Below are positions 34,821-43,174 of a DNA stretch of 64,000 bases, in pieces. The notes below the pieces were generated by a model. It searched no databases, was not told the DNA's origin, and saw only the letters and a list, made by a program, of their open reading frames with translations. Location: the NCBI GenBank assembly GCA_944323035.1, contig CALUQY010000006.1, forward strand, positions 1 through 64,000, written 5' to 3'. This stretch comes from Candidatus Gastranaerophilales bacterium (lineage in GTDB: Bacteria > Cyanobacteriota > Vampirovibrionia > Gastranaerophilales > Gastranaerophilaceae). The translations under genes were made by a program, and so were the position numbers. Positions within the stretch are counted from its first letter, which is position 1, and every line of letters begins with the position of its first letter.

Positions 34821-34846
34821 AAACAAAAACCGCCTTTCAGGCGGTT
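34821..34846 (-). terminator. Terminator of the gene at 34951
   Basis: Stem AACCGCC/GGCGGTT (34846-34828), 5-base loop, then TTTTTGTTT on the minus strand. It separates that gene from the pilin 3 promoter. Confidence 0.75.
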
Positions 34847-34950
34847 AAAAATGGTTAGTTAAGGATAGGATAAGATTTTCTTATATAAAAAACACACACT
34901 AAAAATTAAGCAAACTACACGAACTTCACGTTTTTCCACTACACATTACC

Positions 34951-35475
34951 TTACGCTATATTCGGTTTTACAATTTCATAAGCCCTAGGTTCAGCTTCTC
35001 TGAGGCCTTTGAGTTCTACATCGTACTCTTGAGCAAGTGCTTGAAGTTTTTCTTTTTCAAGAACAAGTTCTTTTTCCTGTTCGTTAAGAAGTTTCTTTTC
35101 TTCTTCAGCCGCTTGCTGCCGGGCTTCTTTATATAAATTCATAAACATATTATTTTGATAAAGCATTTGATATTGCGGGTTCATAGCCTGCATTTGCATA
35201 GCCATCATCGGCGCCATCATCCCCATTTGCATATTCGCCATTTGAAGAGATCTGTTATGCGCGTATTGTTGGAAGATTGATTGTCTGCCGAAAAGTTTTG
35301 ACGGAACGTCATACATTTCTTTAGAGGAGATTTTACCGTCTGCGATATTTGACGCATATCTTTGCAGATCGCCAATCTTTCTTGTGATATTCATGATTTT
35401 CGAGTTCACGTCATACTTGAGCCGTATGAGTTGATACTTTCTTGTCAGTATCAAGAACAGACACATAACAATCAC
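34951..35475 (-). CDS. Unknown Met/Gln-rich protein
   Basis: 174 residues, no family recognised. An N-terminal hydrophobic stretch (MIVMCLFLILTRKYQLI) could be a signal anchor. Residues 77-115 are strikingly rich in Met and Gln (ANMQMGMMAPMMAMQMQAMN). The rest is a charged coiled-coil (EEEKKLLNEQEKELVLEKEK). Upstream it has the shared box at 35513-35549 and downstream a terminator, so it is a single-gene unit. The Met-rich region might bind copper or membranes; neither is supported by more than composition. Confidence 0.7.
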   Translation of the reverse strand: MIVMCLFLILTRKYQLIRLKYDVNSKIMNITRKIGDLQRYASNIADGKISSKEMYDVPSKLFGRQSIFQQYAHNRSLQMANMQMGMMAPMMAMQMQAMNPQYQMLYQNNMFMNLYKEARQQAAEEEKKLLNEQEKELVLEKEKLQALAQEYDVELKGLREAEPRAYEIVKPNIA

Positions 35476-35512
35476 CTACCAATAACTTTTAAACTAACCT
35501 TTGTAACTTTCT

Positions 35513-35549
35513 ACACTTATATAAAGTATTCGGCTAAACAAGAATTGCG
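35513..35549 (-). promoter_or_regulatory. Shared upstream box, copy 2
   Basis: On the minus strand CGCAATT (35549-35543), 12 bases, then AATACTTTATATAAGTGT (35530-35513). The AT block is identical to 19829-19812 and the spacing is the same. Confidence 0.5.
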
Positions 35550-35596
35550 TTTTTTATTTTAACATGTTAAGAATTGTTAATAAGAGAGAATATAAT

Positions 35597-35749
35597 TGTC
35601 CGAGAAAGACTCGCGATAAGGAACGTGAGCGAGTCTTTTGAGTGGCACTCTGCCGAGCAAAACAATCCAGTGAATTGTTTTGCGAGAGGTAGACAGCGCA
35701 ACCGCTACGGCTCGCGGTTCAGCAAGGCGGAGCGGCGGAGAACTGCTTT
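35597..35749. repeat. R1 structured repeat element, copy 2 (inverted)
   Basis: Starts TGTCCGAGAAAGACTCGCG and ends CGGAGAACTGCTTT, the reverse complement of copy 1. The inner hairpin AAAACAAT/ATTGTTTT is present. It occupies most of the 343-base gap before the radical SAM gene. Confidence 0.75.
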
Positions 35750-35768
35750 ATTTAAAGAGAACAAATGC

Positions 35769-35797
35769 TTGACCCCGAATTTTGTGCGTGACATAAT
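35769..35797 (+). promoter_or_regulatory. Promoter of the TatD-associated radical SAM gene
   Basis: TTGACC (35769-35774), 17-base spacer, CATAAT (35792-35797), 22 bases before the ATG at 35819, with GAAGG as ribosome site. Confidence 0.65.
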
Positions 35798-35818
35798 TTA
35801 TTTGAAGAAGGTAGCGAA

Positions 35819-36466
35819 ATGTCAAATACTTTAGCATATTTACTAGACGATAAAATTTATATTAATTTGACAAATAACTGCACAAGCAGATGTATATTCT
35901 GCCTGCGTCAGGACAAAAGTGACGTATGCGGTCAGGATATGTGGCTTGATAATGAAACTTTCGGCGCAGATGAAGTTATTGAACAACTGGAAGTAATTAT
36001 AAGAAAACAGCTTGACGCCGGCAAGCCGCAATCACTTAACGAAATCATCTTCTGCGGCTACGGAGAGCCTCTTTTAAAACTGGAATTACTAAAAGAAGTT
36101 GCCGCATATATAAGAAAAAATTATCCTGATACAAAAATCCGCGTCAACTCTAACGGGCATGCCAATCTGATTTACAGGAGAAATATTGCACCTGAATTAA
36201 AACCTTTAATAGACGATATTTCAATAAGTTTGAACGCACCAACGGAAGAAGAATATAATGAACTTTCACAGCCGAATATAAAAGGAGCTTATGAAGGCGT
36301 CAAAGAATTTATTAAAGCCTGCGCCGACGAAGGAATTTCGACAACTGCAAGTGTTGTAGAAAACTACAAAGGCAGACACCTTGATTTAGATATGTGCGAA
36401 AAAATAGCAAAAGACCTCGGTGCAAAATTCCGTGTGCGTGAATGGATTACCAACGGGTATTCATAA
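35819..36466 (+). CDS. TatD-associated radical SAM protein
   Basis: 215 residues. The N-terminal region holds CTSRCIFC (C-x3-C-x2-C, near residues 19-26), the site of the SAM-binding [4Fe-4S] cluster, followed by EIIFCGYGEPLLKLELL near residues 78-94 and ISISLNAPTEEEYNE near 140-154. This fits the radical SAM family TIGR04038, often encoded next to TatD nucleases. In this window tatD lies 22 kb away, so the pairing is by genome, not by operon. The substrate is unknown. R1 and a good promoter lie upstream. Confidence 0.85.
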   Translation: MSNTLAYLLDDKIYINLTNNCTSRCIFCLRQDKSDVCGQDMWLDNETFGADEVIEQLEVIIRKQLDAGKPQSLNEIIFCGYGEPLLKLELLKEVAAYIRKNYPDTKIRVNSNGHANLIYRRNIAPELKPLIDDISISLNAPTEEEYNELSQPNIKGAYEGVKEFIKACADEGISTTASVVENYKGRHLDLDMCEKIAKDLGAKFRVREWITNGYS

Positions 36467-36521
36467 AAAGATTTATTTTAATAGTTAAAAACAAATAAAA
36501 TAAGAAAGAAAGGCGACAAAA

Positions 36522-38675
36522 ATGAACGTTTTAGACAAAATCATGAAACCAAAATCAATCGCGGTCATAGGTGCGTCAACAAAAGAACACACTATCGGCT
36601 CCGATATCATGAAAAGACTACAAGAATACAAATTCACCGGTAAAATATACCCTGTAAACCCGAAAGGCGGTATCATTGAAGGTTTACAAGCATATACCAA
36701 TGTAAACGAAGTCCCGGGCGAAGTCGATCTGGCAATTATCGTTGTAAACGCTAAATTCGTTCTGGATACTATCGACCAGTGCCACAAAAAAGGCATTAAA
36801 GGTTTATGCATTATCACAGCAGGCTTCAAAGAAACAGGCGCTGAAGGTGCAGAACTTGAAAAACAATTACTTGCAAAAGTTCGCGAATACGGTATGAGAT
36901 GTGTCGGCCCTAACTGCTTAGGCGTTGTAAACACTCACCCTGATATCCGTATGGACGGATGCTTTGCCGAATCATTACCTGAGCGCGGAAACATTGGTTT
37001 CGTTTCTCAATCAGGCGCATTGGGCGGCGGGATTTTAAATATCCTTAAAGACCTTAACTTAGGCTTTGCACAATTCATCTCAATCGGGAATCAGGCCGAT
37101 GTTAACGCTGAAACAGCTCTGGAATACTGGGAAAATGAACCTGATGTTGAACAAATTTTATTATATATGGAATCAATCCAAAACCCTGCAAACTTCCGCA
37201 AATTAGCGTCAAGAATTACCAAGAAAAAACCTATTCTTGCACTTAAAGCAGGACGCTCTGCAGCAGGTGCAAGCGCTGCTTCTTCTCACACAGGCTCTCT
37301 TGCAGGGGCTGATAAGGCTGCTGCTGCACTGTTGAAACAATCAGGCGTTATCAGAGAATTTTCTTTGAAAAATCTCTTCTCAACTGCTAAAGTTTTTGCT
37401 AACTGCCCTATACCAAAAGGCGACAGAGTGGCAATCATCACAAACTCCGGCGGCCCTGGTATTATGGCAACCGATGCAGTCTGCGAATACGGTATGCAAA
37501 TGGCTAAAATCAGCGATGAAACTAAAGCTAAATTAAGAAGCTTCTTACCGGCAGCAGCATCTGTAAAAAACCCGATTGATATGATTGCATCAGCTCCAAT
37601 CGAACACTACAAACAAACTTTAGAAACAGTTATCGCTGATGAAAACGTTGATATGATTATCACAATCTATCTTCCGTTCTTAGGTTTGAAAGATATTGAT
37701 GTTGCTAAAGCGTTAATGGAAATTAAGGATAAAAATCCGCAAAAACCGGTTATCGGCGTATTCATGACAACAAATGAATTCTTCTCAAAACTTTCAGACA
37801 TGAACGTTAACATGCCTTTCTTCATGTATGCGGAAGAAGCTGCTGACGGTTTGAACAGATTAAATCAACAAAGACTCTGGATGGAACAGCCGGCTGGTAA
37901 AATTCCTTGCTACGATGTTGACAGAGCAAAAGTTGAGAAAATCATCAAAGCATCAATCGCAGAAGGCAGAGATCAATTAACGACTTTAGAATCAATTGAC
38001 GTACTCCAAGCATACGGAATCCGCGCTTGCAAATACGGACTTGCAACAAACGAAGAAGAAGTCGTTAACCTAGGAAACGCTATCGGCTACCCTGTTGTAA
38101 TGAAAATGACTTCTAAAACAACATCTCACAAAACCGATGTAGGCGGCGTAAGGGTAAATATTCAATCAGAAGAACAACTCCGCGCTGAATACAAAGACCT
38201 TATCCAAAAATTAACAGAAAAAGGCTTAATTGAAGGTCTTGAAGGCGTTATTATTCAGGAAATGGTAAAAGGCAACCGTGAAATGGTTTGCGGTATCGCA
38301 ACAGACCCTCAATACGGCCCTATGATGATGTTCGGTTTAGGCGGTGTATTCGTAGAAGCTCTGAAAGATGTAACTTTCAGAATTGCACCTTTGACTGATC
38401 TGGATGCAAAAGACATGATTAAATCAGTTAAAGCATACAAACTTCTTCAAGGTGCAAGAGGTACAAAACCTGCACAAATGGAACAAATCGAAGAAACATT
38501 GCTGAGATTATCACAACTGGTTAATGACTTCAAATTCATTGATGAACTTGATATTAACCCGCTGTTAATTTCAGAAAAAACAGGCGAAGGCATTGCGGTA
38601 GACGGACGTATTAAGGTTCGTCTGGAAGAAGCTAAAAAAGCTTTTTCTTGTGACTGTGCTGTTTGCTGTCAGTAA
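36522..38675 (+). CDS. acdA: Acetate-CoA ligase (ADP-forming)
   Basis: 717 residues, the fused alpha-beta form. It converts acetyl-CoA, ADP and phosphate to acetate, CoA and ATP, giving ATP by substrate-level phosphorylation in fermentation. Parts: a CoA-binding Rossmann domain (SIAVIGASTKEHTIGSD near residues 13-29), SQSGALGGGILNILK near 165-179, the phosphohistidine site SSHTGSLAGADKAAA near residue 255, and a C-terminal ATP-grasp domain (GYPVVMKMTSKTTSHKTDVG, near 525). AAAGG lies 7 bases before the ATG and a strong terminator follows. Codon choice (A/T-ending, repeated favoured codons) suggests high expression. Confidence 0.93.
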   Translation: MNVLDKIMKPKSIAVIGASTKEHTIGSDIMKRLQEYKFTGKIYPVNPKGGIIEGLQAYTNVNEVPGEVDLAIIVVNAKFVLDTIDQCHKKGIKGLCIITAGFKETGAEGAELEKQLLAKVREYGMRCVGPNCLGVVNTHPDIRMDGCFAESLPERGNIGFVSQSGALGGGILNILKDLNLGFAQFISIGNQADVNAETALEYWENEPDVEQILLYMESIQNPANFRKLASRITKKKPILALKAGRSAAGASAASSHTGSLAGADKAAAALLKQSGVIREFSLKNLFSTAKVFANCPIPKGDRVAIITNSGGPGIMATDAVCEYGMQMAKISDETKAKLRSFLPAAASVKNPIDMIASAPIEHYKQTLETVIADENVDMIITIYLPFLGLKDIDVAKALMEIKDKNPQKPVIGVFMTTNEFFSKLSDMNVNMPFFMYAEEAADGLNRLNQQRLWMEQPAGKIPCYDVDRAKVEKIIKASIAEGRDQLTTLESIDVLQAYGIRACKYGLATNEEEVVNLGNAIGYPVVMKMTSKTTSHKTDVGGVRVNIQSEEQLRAEYKDLIQKLTEKGLIEGLEGVIIQEMVKGNREMVCGIATDPQYGPMMMFGLGGVFVEALKDVTFRIAPLTDLDAKDMIKSVKAYKLLQGARGTKPAQMEQIEETLLRLSQLVNDFKFIDELDINPLLISEKTGEGIAVDGRIKVRLEEAKKAFSCDCAVCCQ

Positions 38676-38749
38676 CTTAACGAACCGAGTAGTTACTTGT
38701 GATTGTACAGCTTGCGCTTGCTAGTTAGAGATATCAATAAAAAAAGAGA

Positions 38750-38780
38750 AGCGGGAACTATAATAGTTCCCGCTTTTTTA
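38750..38780. terminator. Bidirectional terminator
   Basis: Stem AGCGGGAACTA/TAGTTCCCGCT (38750-38760 and 38764-38774). On the plus strand TTTTTT follows and on the minus strand TCTCTTTTTTT, so it can end both the acetate-CoA ligase gene and the broken subtilase. Confidence 0.9.
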
Positions 38781-39345
38781 TTGAATTACTTCTATTAATT
38801 TTTCAGGATTTATCAAACGTCCTACATATTTACCGTCATCATTATTTCGGCATTCATCTGAAGTCTGCAGTGCCTTTTGCCAGAATTCTTCCGGTGTAAT
38901 TTCAGGATTTACCTGTTTTGCCAGTGCGTACATGCCGGCAATCCATGGAGTTGACCAGGACATGCCGCCGTCATTGCCTTCATAACCAATAGCTTTTGCA
39001 TAAGGCAGGTTTGAGGTAATACGACCATAGTGTTCGGAATCTTGCAGCATTTCGGTTTGGCACATTAACTTCTGCCCCGAAAGTATCTTCTACCGAATAA
39101 TAATCAAAATAGTTTTCTTTATGAAAAGTTTCACTGTTTTCCGCTCTGGCCCCGGGTTCGACTTGAAGCCCTGTAATAAGCGTTTGTACGTCTAAATCCT
39201 GACCTTTTGCAAGTTCAGTAATTTTTTCAAGCCAGAGGCTCGGAACTTTACCTTGAGCTTTCTGTAATTCTTCCTGCGAAATTTTTTCATCCGAATTTGT
39301 ATTTATCGCCGCGATTATCCCCTTTAAATCAATAAATTCACACAT
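38778..39345 (-). pseudogene. Broken subtilase-like gene
   Basis: Two minus-strand frames form one ancestral gene. The first (39345 down to about 39060) starts MCEFIDLKGIIAAINTNSDE and has an EF-hand-like loop NTNSDEKISQEE, then a linker. At about 39070 the frame shifts. The second frame has GGMSWSTPWIAGMYALAKQV, the region of the catalytic Ser in subtilases (G-x-S-x-x-x-P), and ends LINPEKLIEVIQ. The Asp and His catalytic regions are missing altogether, so a large inner part was also deleted. TAAGGAGAAAAT precedes the ATG. It is probably not active. Confidence 0.7.
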
Positions 39346-39395
39346 ATTTTCTCCTTACTATATGAGAATTATATCGGCAGTGTTCCGGAAAAACT

Positions 39396-40679
39396 TTAAT
39401 TAAAAATTTCCTCCTGCAAGAGAACATCGTGTCCGGTATTGTGCATCAAATTCAGATACGCGGAATAATATAAGTCCATTGCTTTAAGATATTCGTGCAA
39501 AGTCTGCTGGTAGGAGTTTTCAATAATCAGCATGCTTAAAAATGTTATTTTACCGTTTTTATACTGATCTTTTGACATTGTAAGAATATCTTTTGACTCC
39601 TGCATAATCTGCTGGTAATAACCCATATTCTCTTTAGCGTATTTAAAATTATTGTAATCCTGTTTAAGAACTATTTTCAACTTATTTTCAAAAGAAGCCT
39701 TATCTGTTTTGGATTTTTCGAGTATCAAATTAGCCCTTCTGACATCCGGCCCGTAGAAATAGAACAAAGGCACATCAACGCCAAATCCGACAAATGCACC
39801 AGGAAAATTTGAACCTTCACCGCGGTAATAATACTGCCACGCATAACCGCCCGCAATATCTACGTTTGGAACCCGCTGGCTTTTAGCAACAGTCACTTCA
39901 GCCTGCGCCCGATTTATATCAAGATCCGCAATCCTTAATGAATAACTATATTTCATCGCAATTTGTTCAATAACATCATAAGGCAGAAGCTTGATAGATA
40001 AAATTGACAAATCCTCATCAAAAAGCGAAGTTTCGGCAGAATCATACATATTTTCGGTTTTGCCGATATTAATAACTTTATTCAAATGAAACTGCGCACT
40101 CAACAAATCCGCTTTTGCCTGATTTAATTCAATCAACAGTCTTTTATACCTGATATCCGATTGAAGAACTTCTATCTTGTAATTTGCAGAACCTGCCGGT
40201 TTATTTTTTGCGATTTCCGCCATGTCTTCAAAAAGGTCTTTGCGTTCTTCAAGGATATCCACCACGGATTTCCAGTATAAAATATCAAAATACGCACGCA
40301 TAACTTCAATTTTCAAATCATGCTCATACTCTCTGATTTTATTCTGGGCAATAGTATATTTAACCTTGGCGACTTTTTTGCGCGGTCCTCGTTTAAAAAG
40401 TTCTATAGGGAAATTCATCCCGACCTGACTGGAGTTCCCCGCCAGCACCTTACCGACCAATACATTGCCCACTATTCGCGGATTTTGAAGTTTATTAGCA
40501 ATTCTTATATCCTCTTTGGCAATTCCGAGTTCTTTGCGTTTTGCCTGCAAATCAAGATTATAGGTCAAAGCCATATCTATTGCTTCTTCCAGAGAAAGCC
40601 CCACGACATTGGCACTTGCCGGAACAAATGCCATAAAAAAGATAAAACTTACAGCCAGTATTCTTTTGAATAAAGTCAT
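39396..40679 (-). CDS. TolC-family outer membrane efflux protein
   Basis: About 427 residues. A signal peptide (MTLFKRILAVSFIFFMAFVP) is followed by the two-fold helical-barrel repeat typical of TolC/OprM: LSLEEAIDMALTYNLDLQAK near residues 27-46 and LPYDVIEQIAMKYSYSL near 245-260 open the two halves. PFYFYGPDVRRA and NYQQTLHEYLKAMDLYYSAY are further family marks. It exports small molecules or proteins with an inner-membrane partner; none is adjacent. The ATG at 40679 has AAAGG before it. Its presence indicates an outer membrane. Confidence 0.88.
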   Translation of the reverse strand: MTLFKRILAVSFIFFMAFVPASANVVGLSLEEAIDMALTYNLDLQAKRKELGIAKEDIRIANKLQNPRIVGNVLVGKVLAGNSSQVGMNFPIELFKRGPRKKVAKVKYTIAQNKIREYEHDLKIEVMRAYFDILYWKSVVDILEERKDLFEDMAEIAKNKPAGSANYKIEVLQSDIRYKRLLIELNQAKADLLSAQFHLNKVINIGKTENMYDSAETSLFDEDLSILSIKLLPYDVIEQIAMKYSYSLRIADLDINRAQAEVTVAKSQRVPNVDIAGGYAWQYYYRGEGSNFPGAFVGFGVDVPLFYFYGPDVRRANLILEKSKTDKASFENKLKIVLKQDYNNFKYAKENMGYYQQIMQESKDILTMSKDQYKNGKITFLSMLIIENSYQQTLHEYLKAMDLYYSAYLNLMHNTGHDVLLQEEIFN

Positions 40680-40790
40680 ATACAAACCTTTACCCAATTT
40701 TACTATAAACAGGCTAAATTTAAACTTGATATTTACAATTTGTTATTATCAATATTTTATGCTACGATAGAAACAGTCCGAGAGGTTGAT

Positions 40791-41573
40791 GTGATACAAT
40801 TGGAAGATGAATTAAACGATTTACTCTTACAGTACAAACACTGTTCAGACGCGAAGAAAAAGAAGATTTTACACATTCGTATTGTAGAACTGGCGCTTGT
40901 TTATGTAAAAAAGATTGTTTCCGGCCCTGCATATAAAAATTACAACTTGCAGGAAGATTTGTTTCAGGTCGGCTCAATAGGCTTGATGAAAGCCATTGAC
41001 TTTTTCGATTTGAGTAAAAATACCAAATTCAAAACCTACGCGACTTATTTTATAAAAGGCGAAATTAAACATTACCTGAGGGACAAAGCAAGTTTTATCA
41101 AGCCACCGAGAGAAATTCAGGAGCTTTCTTATAAAATCAGTACAGCTTCAAGAGAACTTAACGAAGAAGGCAAAGACGGAACATCAACTGCGCTTATTGC
41201 AGAACGCTTAGGCTTGCCGGAAAAGAAAATTGAAGATGTTTTATCACTCGATTTAGGGCAGGAAATTCTATCACTGGATCAAAACCCGAACAATAGTGAA
41301 GATGACGATTTAAGTCTTATGGATAAAATTCCTGACGGCGACTACAAAGACTTTCTTTCAAATTCCGAAAACCGGCTTATGCTCAACTCCGCGCTCGGAA
41401 AACTTCCGCAGGATATGAAACAAATACTTATTATGAATTATTTTGAGGATTTAAACCAGAAAGAAATTTCCGAAAAGCTCGGCTTATCACCGATGCAGGT
41501 TTCAAGAAAGATAAAAAAAGCACTCGGAAAACTTTATGAACTTGTAAACTCCAGTGAAGAAAATAAGGACTGA
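40791..41573 (+). CDS. Alternative sigma factor, SigF/SigB-like
   Basis: About 260 residues, a group 3 sigma-70 factor. Region 2 reads DLFQVGSIGLMKAIDFFDLS near residue 55-75 and TKFKTYATYFIKGEIKHYLR; region 3 contains FIKPPREIQELSYKI; region 4 has QKEISEKLGLSPMQVSRKIK, the -35 helix-turn-helix. Cyanobacterial SigF controls pilus genes, which is suggestive as prepilin peptidase follows in the same unit (4-base gap). I prefer the GTG at 40791 (GAGAGG 5 bases before) to the ATG at 40740. Whether it reads the pilin promoters is open: their -10/-35 look like housekeeping sites. Confidence 0.88.
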   Translation: MIQLEDELNDLLLQYKHCSDAKKKKILHIRIVELALVYVKKIVSGPAYKNYNLQEDLFQVGSIGLMKAIDFFDLSKNTKFKTYATYFIKGEIKHYLRDKASFIKPPREIQELSYKISTASRELNEEGKDGTSTALIAERLGLPEKKIEDVLSLDLGQEILSLDQNPNNSEDDDLSLMDKIPDGDYKDFLSNSENRLMLNSALGKLPQDMKQILIMNYFEDLNQKEISEKLGLSPMQVSRKIKKALGKLYELVNSSEENKD

Positions 41574-41577
41574 TTAA

Positions 41578-42561
41578 ATGGATACATTAACACTAACCGC
41601 ATCATTTTTTGTATTGCTTATCGGACTGTGTTTCGGCAGTTTTTTGAACGTAGTAGTATTAAGAGCCTTCAGCGGCGAATCTATATCATATCCTGCGTCA
41701 AAATGTCCGAAATGCCAGAAACCGCTTTACTGGTGGCATAATATTCCGCTGCTTTCATATCTTTTGCTGGGCGGGAAATGTTATTTTTGTAAAACACACA
41801 TAAGCTGGCAATATCCGATTGTAGAAGCGGTAACGGCAGTTTTATTTGTACTTTCGTTTTTAAAATTCGGGATGAGCGCCCATTTAATTTTCCTCTGGGC
41901 TGTAATTTTTATGTCACTTGTGCTTGCGATAACAGATATTAAAGAACACGTTGTATTTTTAATGCACTGCCTGATTTTTGCCTGTATCGGGCTGGTTTAC
42001 CATGCCGGCGCTACGGGGATTATGGCACTCAAGGGTGCAGAACTTACCTGGCTTCATAATCCGTTTACAGTTTCTGTCTTAGGAATGCTTCTTGGCGGCT
42101 TGATAATGCTTATATATTTTGGAGTTTCATACATTCTTGCCGGCGGCAGAATGGCAATGGGCGACGGAGATATTTATATTGCAATGGCGCTGGGAGCGTG
42201 CTTTGGCTGGGAAAAAATCTGGATAATAATTATTATGGGATTTATAATTCAGGCATTAATCACCGGAGTGTTGTTTGAATACAGACTTCTGGAGGAGAAA
42301 AACTATAAACTTTTCGGCGGAATTTTGGCGATAGCACTTCTTGCTGCGGGATACTGGTATTCAAACACGGCAGGACTTTTTGAAAACAATGCAATATACC
42401 TGCTGGCATATACAATTGTACTGATTGGAGTTGCAATATATGTTTGCCGTCAGTTATTCGGCAAAGTTTTAGGTTCAAAAACCGAGGGCCTTGCGGTACC
42501 TTTCGGTCCGGCCCTCGTTCTTGCGGGTTTTGTGATGTTATTTTTCCCGACGCTGTTTTAA
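41578..42561 (+). CDS. pilD: Prepilin leader peptidase / N-methyltransferase
   Basis: 327 residues, A24 aspartic peptidase of the inner membrane that cuts prepilins and methylates the new N-terminus. Domain start FGSFLNVVVLRAFSGESISYP; a zinc pair of C-x2-C motifs (CPKC near 43, CYFC near 69); TDIKEHVVF near 120 with the first catalytic Asp; MAMGDGDIYIAMALGACFG near 192 with the G-x-G-D-like second site. It is preceded by the sigma factor gene, 4 bases away. Its targets would include the four pilin genes of this window, whose cleavage sites have Ala at -1 instead of the usual Gly. Confidence 0.92.
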   Translation: MDTLTLTASFFVLLIGLCFGSFLNVVVLRAFSGESISYPASKCPKCQKPLYWWHNIPLLSYLLLGGKCYFCKTHISWQYPIVEAVTAVLFVLSFLKFGMSAHLIFLWAVIFMSLVLAITDIKEHVVFLMHCLIFACIGLVYHAGATGIMALKGAELTWLHNPFTVSVLGMLLGGLIMLIYFGVSYILAGGRMAMGDGDIYIAMALGACFGWEKIWIIIIMGFIIQALITGVLFEYRLLEEKNYKLFGGILAIALLAAGYWYSNTAGLFENNAIYLLAYTIVLIGVAIYVCRQLFGKVLGSKTEGLAVPFGPALVLAGFVMLFFPTLF

Positions 42562-42562
42562 T

Positions 42563-43171
42563 TTATTGCGATAAAAGTTTTAATGCGGCTTGCAAAATTT
42601 CTTCCGCACTTGCGCTTTCACCAAGTTCCAATTTAGCAAACGCTGATTTTATCTCGTTCTTTTCATACCCGAATGAAAGCAAAACTGACTGAGCATCAAC
42701 AAGATTAGAATTTTCTTCCCTGATTTTTTCGACAAAATTCGGAGCTGACCAGTCTTTTTGATAGTTAATTAACTTATCTTTAAGCTCAAGGATAATTTTT
42801 TGCGCCAATTTTGGCCCCACACCTTTTGCCAGCGTCAAATCTTTGTAATTTCCGTCTATCACAAGTCCGATAAGTTCAGAGGCCGAAAATTTATCTAAAA
42901 GTGTCAAAGCCATTTTGGTTCCGACGCCCGATACAGAGGTCAGGACATTAAAAATATCGCGATCCTCTTTTCTGATAAATCCGCACAGTGACATTTTATC
43001 TTCTTTGTGGATTAAAACCGTATAAATTTTAGCTTCCCCGTTTTCGACATTGCTAAAATCTCTGCCGGTAACTTCAAGAAGATATCCCAGCCCAAATGTC
43101 TCAACAGTCACAAAAAAGCCGCGCGGCAGCGCTGTTTTAGATGTAATATTTCCTTTAATATAATCGTACAT
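42563..43171 (-). CDS. ruvA: Holliday junction helicase subunit RuvA
   Basis: 202 residues. Tetramer that binds Holliday junctions and loads the RuvB motor. Domain I begins MYDYIKGNITSKTALPRGFF; the acidic pin and helix-hairpin-helix region is VSGVGTKMALTLLDKFSASE near residues 75-94 and AKGVGPKLAQKIILELKDKL near 112-131; domain III ends LGESASAEEILQAALKLLS, which binds RuvB. The stop is 1 base from pilD, convergent. It follows dnaA by 3 bases and so is probably in the same operon, an uncommon pairing. Confidence 0.95.
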   Translation of the reverse strand: MYDYIKGNITSKTALPRGFFVTVETFGLGYLLEVTGRDFSNVENGEAKIYTVLIHKEDKMSLCGFIRKEDRDIFNVLTSVSGVGTKMALTLLDKFSASELIGLVIDGNYKDLTLAKGVGPKLAQKIILELKDKLINYQKDWSAPNFVEKIREENSNLVDAQSVLLSFGYEKNEIKSAFAKLELGESASAEEILQAALKLLSQ

Positions 43172-43174
43172 GTT

